NCBI RefSeq assembly: GCF_020404405.1
Contig: NZ_JAIZDA010000015.1
Location: forward strand, 1-64,000
Length of the DNA stretch: 64,000 nt
Direction: 5' to 3'
DNA from: Novosphingobium sp. FKTRR1
GTDB lineage: Bacteria; Pseudomonadota; Alphaproteobacteria; Sphingomonadales; Sphingomonadaceae
The notes beneath the pieces are model-generated. The model worked only from the letters and a program-made list of their open reading frames with translations, was not told where the DNA came from and ran no database searches. The translations under genes were made by a program, and so were the position numbers. Positions 7,520 through 16,219 of this stretch are shown one piece after another. Positions within the stretch are counted from its first letter, which is position 1. Every line of letters starts with the position of its first letter.

Positions 7520-8779
7520 ATGGACCACTTCCACATCCGTGACGGCGTACTGCATGCCGAAGACCTGCCCTTGCCCGCGATTGCCGAGGCAGTGGGCACG
7601 CCGGTCTATGTCTATTCGCGCGCCACGCTGACCCGCCACGCCCGCGTGTTCCGCGATGCGCTGGGCGTTTTGCCCGACAAGCGCATCGCCTTTGCGGTCA
7701 AGTCCAACCCCAACCTTGCGGTGCTGCGGGTGCTGGCGGCCGAAGGCTATGGCGCCGATGTGGTGTCGGTGGGCGAGATGGAGCGCGCGCTGGCGGCCGG
7801 TATTCCCGCCGAAGGCATCGTGTTTTCAGGCGTGGGCAAGACCGCCGCCGAACTTGCCCGTGCGCTGGAAGCCGGGATCGGCCAATTCAACCTCGAAAGC
7901 GAGGAAGAGGGGCTGGAACTGGCGGAGATCGCTGTCGGACTGGACAAGATCGCCGCGGTCGCGCTGCGCGTAAACCCCGATGTCGATGCCGGAACGCACG
8001 GCAAGATCTCCACCGGCAAGGCCGAGAACAAGTTCGGCGTGCCCTTCGACCGGGCGGCGGCGATCTATGCCCGGCTGGCCAGCACGCCGGGCTTGCAGGT
8101 GCGCGGCCTTGCCATCCACATCGGCAGCCAGCTTTCCAGCCTTGCGCCGCTCGAGGCTGCCTTCACCAAGATCGGCGGGCTGATGCGGGCCATCCGCGCA
8201 GGGGGCCATGCGGTCACGCACATGGACCTGGGCGGCGGCGTAGGCGTGCCGTACAAGGCGGGCGAGGTATTTCCGCAGCCTGAGGACTATGCCGCGATGG
8301 TGGCGCGCGTGACCGCCGACTGGGGCGTGACGCTGATGTTCGAACCCGGCCGGGTGATCACCGGCAATACCGGGGTTCTGGTGACGCAGGTGGTCCGGGT
8401 CAAGGAAGGTGTCGGCGCGCCCTGGGTGGTGGTCGATGCGGCGATGAACGACCTTGTCCGCCCGGCGATGTACGATGCATGGCATGATTTCGAGGCGGTG
8501 CGGCCGGATGGTGAGACTTTTGTCGCCAACGTCGTGGGGCCGATCTGCGAATCGAGCGACACCTTTGCCATGGGCCGCACGATCGACCGGATGAAGCGCG
8601 GCGATCTGGCGGTGTTCCGCACCGCCGGCGCTTATGGCGCGACGATGGCCAACACCTACAACTCGCGCCCGCTGGTGCCCGAAGTGATGGTCGATGGCGA
8701 GAAGTGGGCAGTAGTGGCCGACCGCATCGAGCCCGCCACGATCCTTGCCGCCGAACGGGTGCCCGAATGGCTCGCTTGA
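7520..8779 (+). CDS. lysA: Diaminopimelate decarboxylase
   Basis: PLP enzyme that decarboxylates meso-diaminopimelate to L-lysine. The fold-III PLP lysine is in FAVKSN (Lys61). HIGSQ, DLGGGVGVPY, EPGRVITGN and GPICESSD, which supplies the active-site cysteine from the second subunit, are all present in order. The 419 residues are normal. It follows the lptM-like gene by 26 bases and precedes cysG by 29, consistent with one transcript. Confidence 0.97.
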   Translation: MDHFHIRDGVLHAEDLPLPAIAEAVGTPVYVYSRATLTRHARVFRDALGVLPDKRIAFAVKSNPNLAVLRVLAAEGYGADVVSVGEMERALAAGIPAEGIVFSGVGKTAAELARALEAGIGQFNLESEEEGLELAEIAVGLDKIAAVALRVNPDVDAGTHGKISTGKAENKFGVPFDRAAAIYARLASTPGLQVRGLAIHIGSQLSSLAPLEAAFTKIGGLMRAIRAGGHAVTHMDLGGGVGVPYKAGEVFPQPEDYAAMVARVTADWGVTLMFEPGRVITGNTGVLVTQVVRVKEGVGAPWVVVDAAMNDLVRPAMYDAWHDFEAVRPDGETFVANVVGPICESSDTFAMGRTIDRMKRGDLAVFRTAGAYGATMANTYNSRPLVPEVMVDGEKWAVVADRIEPATILAAERVPEWLA

Positions 8780-8808
8780 TCGCGGTGGTGATCGGGGACA
8801 GTTGAGCG

Positions 8809-9597
8809 ATGCTGCACAGTCTGCCCCTTTTCCATCGTCTCACCGGCCAGCCGGTCATCGTGCTTGGCCATGGCGAGGCGGCTGAGGCCAAGCGGCGGCT
8901 GGTACAGCGCGCCGGGGGGCAGGTGGTCGAGGATCTGGCCGAGGGCATCGATACCGGCGCGCGGCTGGCCTTCATCGCGCACGAGGATGAAGGCGCGGCG
9001 CGGGCCGATGCCATACGCGCACGCGGCGCCGGATTGCTGGTCAACGTGGTGGACCGTCCCGAACTGTGTGATTTCACCACGCCATCGCTGGTCGATCGTG
9101 ATCCGGTGATCATCGCGGTCGGCACCGGTGGCGCCTCGGCGGGACTGGCCAAGGCGCTGCGGCTGCGGCTGGAGCGCCTGCTACCGCAAGGTCTGGGCGC
9201 TTTGGCCGATGCCCTGTTTCGCGCGCGTGGTGGCATGCGCAGCCGCTGGCCGACCGGTAGCGAACGTCGGCGCGCGCTCGATGCGGCGTTGGACGAAGGC
9301 GGGGCGCTCGACCCGTTGCGTGAACAGGCCGGGGATGCGGTGTCCGGCTGGCTGGCGGGCGATGCGGCGGCCGATGCCGGCACATTTGCCATTGCCTTGC
9401 GCAGCGCCGATCCCGATGACCTGACCCTGCGTGAGGCGCGCTGGTTGGGGCAGGCCGACGCGGTGGTCGCGGGCCCCGGTGTGCCGGGCGCCATTCTTGC
9501 CCGCGCGCGTGCCGATGCGGCGCGGCTCTCGCCCGCCGATCCACTACCCGATCAGGGCATCGTCGTGCGGATCAGCGCGGCCTCAGCAGGAAATTGA
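8809..9597 (+). CDS. cysG: Siroheme synthase N-terminal type: precorrin-2 dehydrogenase / ferrochelatase
   Basis: NAD-dependent oxidation of precorrin-2 and possibly iron insertion, for siroheme used by sulfite or nitrite reductase. The Rossmann start VIVLGHGEAAEAKRR (Gly20, Gly22) and the segment LVNVVDRPELCDFTTPSLVDRDP are typical of the CysG/Met8 N-domain. GTGGASAGLAK and a helical dimerisation part follow. After about residue 215 there is only a short remnant resembling the start of the SUMT methyltransferase domain. The 262 residues therefore lack uroporphyrinogen methylation, which must come from another gene. The 3' end overlaps the convergent thioesterase gene by 26 bases. Confidence 0.85.
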   Translation: MLHSLPLFHRLTGQPVIVLGHGEAAEAKRRLVQRAGGQVVEDLAEGIDTGARLAFIAHEDEGAARADAIRARGAGLLVNVVDRPELCDFTTPSLVDRDPVIIAVGTGGASAGLAKALRLRLERLLPQGLGALADALFRARGGMRSRWPTGSERRRALDAALDEGGALDPLREQAGDAVSGWLAGDAAADAGTFAIALRSADPDDLTLREARWLGQADAVVAGPGVPGAILARARADAARLSPADPLPDQGIVVRISAASAGN

Positions 9598-9973
9598 CCC
9601 AGCAACTGGCGATCGGTTTCGACCGGTCGTCCTGCCACGCTTCGGCGCGCACGTTGGCCACGCGGCGCCCGGCGCGCAGCACTTGGCCCGCAGCCTGAAT
9701 CTGGCGGGGCAGGCCCGCGCGCAGATATTCGATGCTGATGTTGACGGGCTTGATCCGCACTTGCGCGTCCTCAGCCCCCAAGGCGGCATGCAGCGCGGCA
9801 TAGGCGGCCATCTCGAGCAAACCGCCGATGGCACCGCCATGCAGGTATCCCGGACGCCCCTCGGCGCGATCGGAATAGTCCAGCGCGATCACCGGCGCGC
9901 CATCGGCCTCGATCGCTTCGATGCGCATGCCCATCGCGATGGCATAAGGTGGCAGGGTGGGATGGTCGCTCAT
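9572..9973 (-). CDS. PaaI-type hotdog thioesterase
   Basis: A 133-residue single hotdog domain. YLHGGAIGGLLEMAAYAAL matches the active-site helix region of the PaaI/YbgC-like acyl-CoA thioesterases (HGG), and KPVNISIEYLRAG is the following strand. It presumably hydrolyses an acyl-CoA in the cytoplasm; the substrate cannot be read from sequence. The start MSDHPTLPP overlaps the stop of the upstream thioesterase by 4 bases, so the two are translationally coupled and may form a hetero-oligomer. Confidence 0.85.
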   Translation of the reverse strand: MSDHPTLPPYAIAMGMRIEAIEADGAPVIALDYSDRAEGRPGYLHGGAIGGLLEMAAYAALHAALGAEDAQVRIKPVNISIEYLRAGLPRQIQAAGQVLRAGRRVANVRAEAWQDDRSKPIASCWVNFLLRPR

Positions 9974-10458
9974 GGGCGGGCCCCCTCGGTTTCGCCGACG
10001 ATGATGAAGATCCCGGCCGCATGCGCCACCGGATCGTTGATGTCGCCATCGTGGGCAATGGCGCGAACGAACGCCATCGACTTGCGCAACTGGTAACATT
10101 CGCCGCGCGCCACGATGGTCCGGCCGGGCACCGCGGCGCGGACATAGTCGATGCGCAGATCCAGCGTCACTTGCGGACGAAACGCGCCGTGCCGCACCCA
10201 GGCAGAGATCGAGGTGGCGTTGTCGAGCAGGCTGATGATCGGGCCCGACGCGATCACGCCGGTTTCGGTGTCGCCGACCAGCTCCTCTTTCCAGGGCAGC
10301 GTCAATTCGATCCAGTCGGGGCCGTGATCCTGATAGCCGATGCCCAGAAAGCCGTTGTGCCCGCGCGATCCGATGAATTTTGCCATCCTCGACGGATCGA
10401 ACTCAGCACCGGACGGTATGCCGGGCGACGACGGTTGGGGAGGTGATGTTTCTACCAT
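9970..10458 (-). CDS. PaaI-family hotdog thioesterase
   Basis: A 162-residue protein with one hotdog domain: GPIISLLDNATSISAW takes the place of the active-site helix and TLDLRIDYVRAA is the next strand. The first ~20 residues are proline-rich and unconserved. Start ATG 10458 (MVETSPP) is chosen because homology begins after it and an upstream extension to 10887 runs across ruvX. It is coupled to the smaller thioesterase by an ATGA overlap. A tandem pair of PaaI-like genes suggests recent duplication and divergence. Confidence 0.83.
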   Translation of the reverse strand: MVETSPPQPSSPGIPSGAEFDPSRMAKFIGSRGHNGFLGIGYQDHGPDWIELTLPWKEELVGDTETGVIASGPIISLLDNATSISAWVRHGAFRPQVTLDLRIDYVRAAVPGRTIVARGECYQLRKSMAFVRAIAHDGDINDPVAHAAGIFIIVGETEGARP

Positions 10459-10517
10459 GCCTCTGTCCTGCCGGTCCGGGTCGTCACAAGCAACGACAAT
10501 CTTAATCGGACAGTTAA

Positions 10518-10985
10518 TCAGAACGCCGCCCCGACCAGCGCATCGATCGCCCCTTGCAGGATCAGCGCGGCAGCGTGGGAGTCGATCCGGGTGGCGCGCT
10601 TGGCCCGGCTGAAATCCTGCTCGATCATCGCGCGCTCGGCGGCTTGCGTGGTCCAGCGCTCGTCCCACAGCAGGATCGGCAGGCCCAGATCGACCAGATT
10701 GCGGGCGAGTGCGCGCGAGGACTGGCTGCGCGGACTCTCGCTGCCATCCATGTTGAGCGGCAGGCCGATAACCAGCGCCTTGACGTCCCGCTCGGCGATG
10801 ATCGCGGCAAGCTCGGCCTTGTCGGCGGTGAACTTGCGCCGGACGATGGTCTTGCCCGCCGTGGCGAAACGCCAGTCGGGATCGCACAAGGCCACGCCGA
10901 TGGTCTTGGTGCCGGGGTCAAGGCCCATGAGCATCCCGCCGGATGGCAAGGCTGCGCGCAATTCGGCAACCGACTGGGTGATCAT
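10518..10985 (-). CDS. ruvX: Holliday junction resolvase-like RuvX (YqgF)
   Basis: RNase H-fold nuclease of 155 residues, implicated in 16S rRNA 5' processing and/or junction resolution. The acidic motif GLDPGTKTIGVA (Asp23) starts the fold, VIGLPLNMDG follows, and DERWTT and IDSHAA supply the other catalytic acids. ATG 10985 overlaps the stop of the DUF3089 gene (ATGA). An alternative start at 11000 (MGACAM) is less likely. The essential-type enzyme sits in an otherwise mixed minus-strand operon. Confidence 0.93.
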   Translation of the reverse strand: MITQSVAELRAALPSGGMLMGLDPGTKTIGVALCDPDWRFATAGKTIVRRKFTADKAELAAIIAERDVKALVIGLPLNMDGSESPRSQSSRALARNLVDLGLPILLWDERWTTQAAERAMIEQDFSRAKRATRIDSHAAALILQGAIDALVGAAF

Positions 10986-12073
10986 CGCGCACGCTCCCAT
11001 GCCGCAACGCGCCGCTCGACATCGGCGCGGACATTGGCCCAGAACAGCGGGATGTCATAGACGTGGTAGTTGTTGCCCGGCAGCACGTATTGGCCAAGGC
11101 TGGGGGCATCGCCGATCAGCAACAGGCCGGTGGCCGGATCGCAGCGGGCGGGGACCGCGCGGGCGATCATCTTGCGCGATAGCCAGTCATCCCCGGGCAC
11201 CAGCGTGCCAAGGTTGGCGCTTGCCGGGGCCGCAGGGGCACTGCCGCCGTTGAGCGGATTGGTGCACAAGGTCGCTGCTTCGCGCGCCGTGCTGCCATCC
11301 AGCGGCGGGTAGTGGCGGAACGAATCGCGCAGCATCGCCGGATCGGCGGGTTCGGCAAAGCTCATCCAGCTCATCGCGCAGGCCGTCTGGTCGGGTGCGG
11401 TGCAGGCGACCAGACCGGTCCGGGGCAGGTCATGGCGCACCGATACCGGCCAGCCGATGATGTAGGCCGCCACGATCCGGCGCGACAGCGGGGTGCCGTT
11501 CACCCGCTGCTGGAGCAGGTGGAGCAGGTGCACCGCCCCCTGACTGTGCCCGACCAGCACGATCGGTGCATCCGCCGGAGCCTGTCGGACAAAGGCGTCG
11601 AACGCCAGCACCACGTCGCGATAGGCGGCATCCAGCGCCTGCTTCGAATCGGGCTTGTCGGTCAGAAAACTGCCGAATGCGGCCTGACGATAACGCGGCG
11701 CCCAGATGCCACCCACGGCGTTGAACGGGCTGGCCATCACCTGCACGAACAGATTGGCGCGGCCCTTCGAATCGGGGTCATCGACGCTTGCGTTCCAGTG
11801 GTCGCGCGCCAGCAGGCTGGTGGGGTGGATGAAGAATACCGCAGCGTGACCAGCCGGCTTGCGCGCGATCCCTTCGGGCAGGAAGCGCGCTGGATCGGTC
11901 GGCAGATCGGGCCGTGCGATCCATGCCGCCGGTTTGTCATAGGCATCGGCGGCCAGCGGGGGCAGCGCCACGAAATGGCCCTGCGGAACAAAGGCCATGC
12001 GCGTAAGGTCCGCCGCCCAGAAGCGCAGTGCCAGCAGCGCTGCCAGCACCACCACGATCAGGATCGCGATCAC
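10982..12073 (-). CDS. DUF3089 alpha/beta hydrolase
   Basis: A 363-residue membrane-anchored protein: residues 1-19 form one hydrophobic segment, then a soluble alpha/beta hydrolase-like domain with FFIHPTS and the nucleophile elbow GHSQGA (Ser177). DUF3089 proteins have no established substrate. GTG 12073 is used, but homologues usually start a little earlier with a basic lead. In-frame CTG at 12094 gives LARRFLY before the membrane segment and has an AGAGGA site 7-8 bases upstream, so a rare CTG start is plausible. It lies directly after the AI-2E gene. Confidence 0.85.
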   Translation of the reverse strand: MIAILIVVVLAALLALRFWAADLTRMAFVPQGHFVALPPLAADAYDKPAAWIARPDLPTDPARFLPEGIARKPAGHAAVFFIHPTSLLARDHWNASVDDPDSKGRANLFVQVMASPFNAVGGIWAPRYRQAAFGSFLTDKPDSKQALDAAYRDVVLAFDAFVRQAPADAPIVLVGHSQGAVHLLHLLQQRVNGTPLSRRIVAAYIIGWPVSVRHDLPRTGLVACTAPDQTACAMSWMSFAEPADPAMLRDSFRHYPPLDGSTAREAATLCTNPLNGGSAPAAPASANLGTLVPGDDWLSRKMIARAVPARCDPATGLLLIGDAPSLGQYVLPGNNYHVYDIPLFWANVRADVERRVAAWERAR

Positions 12074-12096
12074 ATAGAGAAAGCGGCGGGCCAGAG

Positions 12097-13188
12097 TCAG
12101 TCCTCTTCGGGCGGAGTTGCGCGCTGTCGATGATTGCGCTCGGCCTGCTTTTCAAGCGCGATCTTGAGCATCGCCACCAGCGGATCGGCCAGAATCAGGC
12201 CAAGGATGCCGAACATCACGCCAAATATGAGCTGCGCGCCCAGCACCAGCGCGGGGGCAAGGTCGGCGGCCTTCTTGGCGATCATCGGCACCACGATGTT
12301 GCCATCGACCGTCTGCACCACAAGGTAGACCGCGATGCAGTACAGCCCCATGTTGGTGCCGCCCGAAAAGCCGACGAGGATCATCAGCACGCCCGATATG
12401 GGCGCTCCGATATTGGGCAGAAACGCGAGCAAGCCGGTCAAAAGGCCCAGCAGCGCGGCCATCGGCACGTTCTGGTACCATAGCAACAGCCACGTCGCGA
12501 TACCTTCGCTGGCCATGCCGACAAGCCGTCCGAACAGCAGCATGCGCAACGAACGGCCCATGCGATGGGCGGTGCCGTGCCAGCTTTCGCGGATGTCGAC
12601 GGGCAGCAGCCACGCCAGACCGCGCTGATAAATGTCGGGCTCCAGCACGAAATAGATGCCCAGAATCACGATCAGGAAGGCGGTGGTGAAACCGCCGACG
12701 ATGCCGCCCAGCGCGCGCGTGACCGGACCCACTCCGCCGATCAGTTGTTCTGCCACCTTCGAGACATCGAACTGTTCGACGAACAGGCCATGCCTGTGCG
12801 CCAGATTGAACAGTTGCTGGCTTTGCGACTGGATGATCGCGGGAAGTTGCGCGGCCTGCTGGGCAATCTGATTGCCGCCAAAGATCACCAGCCATACCAG
12901 AAACCCGACCGCGCCCAACAGCACGATCACGATTCGCAGCGGGCGGGGGGCCGGTAGCACCCGCGCCAGCAGCCGTTGGCCCCCGTCGATCATCGCGGCA
13001 AACACGATCCCGCCGAAGATCACCAGCAGCGGTTGAGCCAGCAGCACCACCAGCGCCATCAGGCCCGCCATGCCGAGCCAGACCGCCGCCTTCTTCGCCT
13101 CGCGCTGGACCAGCCCGCTACCGATGTCGGTCGGCCCGGACATCGGCCTTTCCACCGCTGTATCGCCGTCTTCAATCATGGTTCGCAT
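12097..13188 (-). CDS. AI-2E family transporter (YdiK/PerM-like)
   Basis: A 363-residue polytopic membrane protein of the AI-2E exporter superfamily. Hydrophobic segments lie near residues 36-75 and then in the C-terminal two thirds, with the family pattern GGFTTAFLIVILGIYFVLEP, LLTGLLAFLPNIGAPISG and a C-terminal LGLILADPLVA. Some members export autoinducer-2, others are Na+/H+ antiporters, so no substrate is assigned. ATG 13188 is chosen for its AGGAGA site; an ATG at 13179 and GTG/ATG starts upstream are alternatives. Confidence 0.88.
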   Translation of the reverse strand: MRTMIEDGDTAVERPMSGPTDIGSGLVQREAKKAAVWLGMAGLMALVVLLAQPLLVIFGGIVFAAMIDGGQRLLARVLPAPRPLRIVIVLLGAVGFLVWLVIFGGNQIAQQAAQLPAIIQSQSQQLFNLAHRHGLFVEQFDVSKVAEQLIGGVGPVTRALGGIVGGFTTAFLIVILGIYFVLEPDIYQRGLAWLLPVDIRESWHGTAHRMGRSLRMLLFGRLVGMASEGIATWLLLWYQNVPMAALLGLLTGLLAFLPNIGAPISGVLMILVGFSGGTNMGLYCIAVYLVVQTVDGNIVVPMIAKKAADLAPALVLGAQLIFGVMFGILGLILADPLVAMLKIALEKQAERNHRQRATPPEED

Positions 13189-13224
13189 CGGTCTCCTGAA
13201 TGCTTGCACGCCTTGACTACCGCC

Positions 13225-14127
13225 TCAGCGGTGATCCGGTCGAGGCGATACGATCGGAGGTCGCAGCTTGTTCCACGCGCGCCCCGACCGCAAGGCCTTG
13301 GCCCAGCCGAGCGGGTTCCAGCTTTCGCTGCCGTCGAACGAGAATGTCACGAACTCCGCCCGTCCGCCGACATCGGCCAGCGGCACCGGCCCGCCCAACC
13401 CGCGCTCGAACACGGGCGCGCGGCTGTCTGCCGAATGGTCGCGGTTGTCGCCCATCAGGAACACGTAGTCGGGCGGAACCGTGATCTCGGCATAGTTGTC
13501 GAGCGGCTGGTCGGTGTGGTCGATGATGCGATAGGTTGCGCCGTTGGGCAGGGTTTCGCGATAGATCGGCAGTTCGCAGAACAGTCGCCCGTTGGCGGCA
13601 CGAAAACGCAAGCCCGGAAACTCGCCCGGATCGCAAGGCTGGTTGGCATCGACCGGCAGGTCGAGCGGGGCTTCGGCTACTTGCGGCACCGGCTTGCCGT
13701 TCAGGATGATGTGCCCGCCGACCACGGCTATGCGATCGCCGGGCAGGGCGACCACGCGTTTGATATAGTCCTCGTCACGGTCGGGCGGCACGACGATCAC
13801 GATGTCGCCATATTCGGGTGTGCGCGCAAACAGGCGCGTGGTCGACCGCGGCAGCACGTGGAACGAAGCCGAGACCCAGCTCCATCCGTAGGGGTACTTC
13901 GAGACGACCAGCCGATCGCCCACCAGCAGGTTCGGCATCATCGAGATCGACGGGATGTAGAACGGCTTGGCCATGAAGCTGTGGAACAAAACCACCACCA
14001 GCAGCATCGCCAGCAAGCCGCGCAGTTCGATCAGCCAGTTGGTGCCGGGCGATGGAGGTGCCGGTTCGGGCACCGCTACCGTGTCAGGCCGCCCTGGACC
14101 GGGTTCCTGGGCCTGATCGTCGGTCAT
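13225..14127 (-). CDS. lepB: Signal peptidase I
   Basis: Inner-membrane serine protease that removes Sec signal peptides. After a 30-residue cytoplasmic Pro-rich lead there is one membrane segment (about 36-52), then the catalytic box SISMMPN (Ser62), the general base [12 protein letters not shown] (Lys123) and the signature [11 protein letters not shown]. The 300 residues are normal for alphaproteobacteria. ATG 14127 overlaps the acpS stop. The genes rnc and era, which often follow lepB, are absent here. Confidence 0.96.
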   Translation of the reverse strand: MTDDQAQEPGPGRPDTVAVPEPAPPSPGTNWLIELRGLLAMLLVVVLFHSFMAKPFYIPSISMMPNLLVGDRLVVSKYPYGWSWVSASFHVLPRSTTRLFARTPEYGDIVIVVPPDRDEDYIKRVVALPGDRIAVVGGHIILNGKPVPQVAEAPLDLPVDANQPCDPGEFPGLRFRAANGRLFCELPIYRETLPNGATYRIIDHTDQPLDNYAEITVPPDYVFLMGDNRDHSADSRAPVFERGLGGPVPLADVGGRAEFVTFSFDGSESWNPLGWAKALRSGRAWNKLRPPIVSPRPDHR

Positions 14128-14540
14128 GTGGCAGGAACTGCCAACGGCCGCGCCTCGATCACCACGAAGGCCTGCGCCCAGGGATGGTCGTCGGTCAGGG
14201 TCAGATGGACGATCGCTTCATGCCCGGCGGGCGTAATCGCTGCCAGCCGCGCGGCGGCGCCACCGGTAAGCGCAAGCGTTGGCGCGCCCGAGCGGGCGTT
14301 GACGACGCCGATGTCCTTCATGAACACCCCGGCCTTGAAACCGGTGCCCACCGCCTTGGAAAAGGCTTCCTTGGCGGCAAAGCGCTTGGCCAGCGTGCCT
14401 GCCTTGGTCAGTGGCCTGCGCGCGGCCTTGGCCTGCTCGACGTCGGTGAACACGCGCTGTTCGAAGCGCTGGCCGAAGCGCTCCAGCGAATGGGCGATCC
14501 GCTCGATGTTGCACAAGTCGGAGCCCAGCCCGATGATCAT
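14124..14540 (-). CDS. acpS: Holo-[acyl-carrier-protein] synthase
   Basis: Transfers 4'-phosphopantetheine from CoA to apo-ACP. The 138-residue protein begins [15 protein letters not shown] (Asp8 is a metal ligand) and contains [15 protein letters not shown] with the second metal ligand Glu. It overlaps pdxJ upstream and lepB downstream by 4 bases each, a conserved sphingomonad gene order. Confidence 0.97.
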   Translation of the reverse strand: MIIGLGSDLCNIERIAHSLERFGQRFEQRVFTDVEQAKAARRPLTKAGTLAKRFAAKEAFSKAVGTGFKAGVFMKDIGVVNARSGAPTLALTGGAAARLAAITPAGHEAIVHLTLTDDHPWAQAFVVIEARPLAVPAT

Positions 14541-15280
14541 CGGGCCGCGTCCATCAACTCGCGCATCCGCAGCACCGCTGTTTCCAGCCCGCAGAAGATC
14601 GCCTCGCCGATCAGGAAGTGGCCGATGTTCAATTCGGCCAGTTGCGGGATCGCCGCGACCGGCTGGACATTGTCATACGTAAGGCCGTGTCCGGCATGTG
14701 GCTCGATGCCATTGACGGCTGCCAGCGCGGCCATGTCGGTCAGCCGCTTCAGTTCGCTGGCCACGGCCTCGCCTTGCGCATGCGCATATTCGCCGGTGTG
14801 CAGTTCCACCACCGGCGCACCCAGCCTTGCCGCTGCCTCGATCTGGCGCGGTTCGGGTGCGATGAACAGGCTCACCCGGATGCCGGCATCGGCCAGCCGC
14901 GCGACGATGGGGGCCAGCCGGTTGTGCTGGCCGGCAGCGTCAAGGCCGCCCTCGGTCGTGCGCTCCTCGCGCCGCTCGGGCACGATGCAGGCAGCGTGCG
15001 GCCGATGGCGCAGCGCGAAGGCGACCATCTCGTCGGTCGCCGCCATCTCGAAGTTGAGCGGCAGGTTGGTTGCCGCCTGGATGCGCGCGATATCGTCGTC
15101 GCGGATGTGGCGCCGATCCTCGCGCAAGTGCGCCGTGATGCCATCACCGCCGACCCGCGCGACGATTTCCGCCGCGCGCACCGGATCGGGATGCTCGCCG
15201 CCGCGGGCATTGCGGATGGTCGCCACGTGGTCGATGTTGACGCCCAGCCGCAAGCGGGCCGGGGTGAACAGCGCGCTCAC
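14537..15280 (-). CDS. pdxJ: Pyridoxine 5'-phosphate synthase
   Basis: Condenses 1-deoxyxylulose-5-phosphate with 3-amino-2-oxopropyl phosphate in vitamin B6 synthesis. A TIM barrel of 247 residues with [17 protein letters not shown] near the start, [23 protein letters not shown] and GHGLTYDNV (substrate phosphate loop). ATG start; ATGA overlaps on both sides with pyrE and acpS. Confidence 0.97.
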   Translation of the reverse strand: MSALFTPARLRLGVNIDHVATIRNARGGEHPDPVRAAEIVARVGGDGITAHLREDRRHIRDDDIARIQAATNLPLNFEMAATDEMVAFALRHRPHAACIVPERREERTTEGGLDAAGQHNRLAPIVARLADAGIRVSLFIAPEPRQIEAAARLGAPVVELHTGEYAHAQGEAVASELKRLTDMAALAAVNGIEPHAGHGLTYDNVQPVAAIPQLAELNIGHFLIGEAIFCGLETAVLRMRELMDAAR

Positions 15281-15861
15281 GCTGCGGCTCGACTGCCCGG
15301 CTTGATCGCCGGGATCGCCGCCAGTTCGGGGGGCAGTTCGTCGGACGCATAAGTCGGGAAGTTGAGCGTCACGAGCGGGTGGAACGGCACGCCCAGATCG
15401 ACCGCACCGGCGGACCGATCGACCAGCGCGGCGCCGGCGATGACCTTGCCGCCCGCTTCCTCGATGGCACGGATCGCCTCGCGGCTCGACAAACCGGTGG
15501 TGACCACGTCCTCGACCATCAGCACGCGCTCACCGGGTTGCAGGGTGAAGCCGCGACGCAGTTCGAACGTGCCGGTGGGGCGCTCGACGAACAGCGCCTC
15601 AACCCCCAGCGCGCGGCCCATTTCGTGGCCGATGATCACGCCGCCCATTGCGGGCGAGACCACTTTCTGGATCTGCTGGCGCAAGTCACGCGGCAGTTTT
15701 GCCGCAAGCGCACCGGCCAGCCGCGAGGCGCGCATCGGGTCCATCAACACCCGCGCGCACTGCAGATAATGGGCGCTGTGCCGCCCCGAAGAGAGCAGGA
15801 AATGCCCTTCGAGCAACGCCTGGCTGGCGCGGAATTCGGCAAGGATCTCGTCGTCGTTCAT
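15277..15861 (-). CDS. pyrE: Orotate phosphoribosyltransferase
   Basis: Makes OMP from orotate and PRPP in pyrimidine synthesis. The 194-residue protein has [10 protein letters not shown] near the start, the PRPP loop [11 protein letters not shown] and the orotate-side LRRGF. ATG 15861 ([10 protein letters not shown]) is chosen because homologues start here; the open frame up to 16050 is not conserved. First gene of a nine-gene minus-strand run that ends with the thioesterases. Confidence 0.96.
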   Translation of the reverse strand: MNDDEILAEFRASQALLEGHFLLSSGRHSAHYLQCARVLMDPMRASRLAGALAAKLPRDLRQQIQKVVSPAMGGVIIGHEMGRALGVEALFVERPTGTFELRRGFTLQPGERVLMVEDVVTTGLSSREAIRAIEEAGGKVIAGAALVDRSAGAVDLGVPFHPLVTLNFPTYASDELPPELAAIPAIKPGSRAAA

Positions 15862-16219
15862 GCCCGCTCCGTCCTGACCCCTGCGAGGGGCTGGTAAAAA
15901 AGGCTGCGCCGCGCTACCGGCGACGCTGATGCGGCGGCAAATGGCCCCCATGGCTTCCGGCGGCAAGCCCTTTTCGCAAGGGAAGATGGTCATCACGGTC
16001 CATGGGGGGTACGTAAACCGCTGTTGGTGCACGATTGCAGGCTCCGGCAAGGGGCGTAAGTATTGTTGCCTCGGTACAAGGGGCAGCTTGAAAAAACTGT
16101 GCGACTGCGCTTGAGCAAGCTGGAACCCACGCGTATAGGCCTGTGGGTTTGAGGGATTTACAAGGGTTTCATCGGGCCGACCGGCACGGTGCAGACGGGG
16201 AAGAGCGGAACCTTCGACG
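15862..16219. other. Divergent intergenic region between pyrE and coxB
   Basis: About 360 bases with no supported gene. It holds the coxB promoter (listed) and must contain the pyrE promoter. Two small hairpins, CCCCT-gcg-AGGGG at 15878-15890 and CCCTT-ttcgc-AAGGG near 15968-15982, are visible and of unknown meaning. Confidence 0.55.
16111..16139 (+). promoter_or_regulatory. Predicted sigma-70 promoter of the cytochrome oxidase cluster
   Basis: TTGAGC (16111-16116) and TATAGG (16134-16139) are separated by exactly 17 bases, 80 bases upstream of the coxB start. Nothing else in this intergenic region fits as well. Confidence 0.6.

Noticed and set aside
12976..14682. 568-residue open frame antisense to lepB and acpS
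   Set aside because: Both minus-strand genes carry complete catalytic motifs; the plus frame has none.
15862..16219. tRNA or structured RNA in the larger intergenic gaps
   Set aside because: I searched by eye for acceptor stems with CCA and T-loop GTTCRA motifs in the gaps over 200 bases and found no cloverleaf; a covariance search was not possible.
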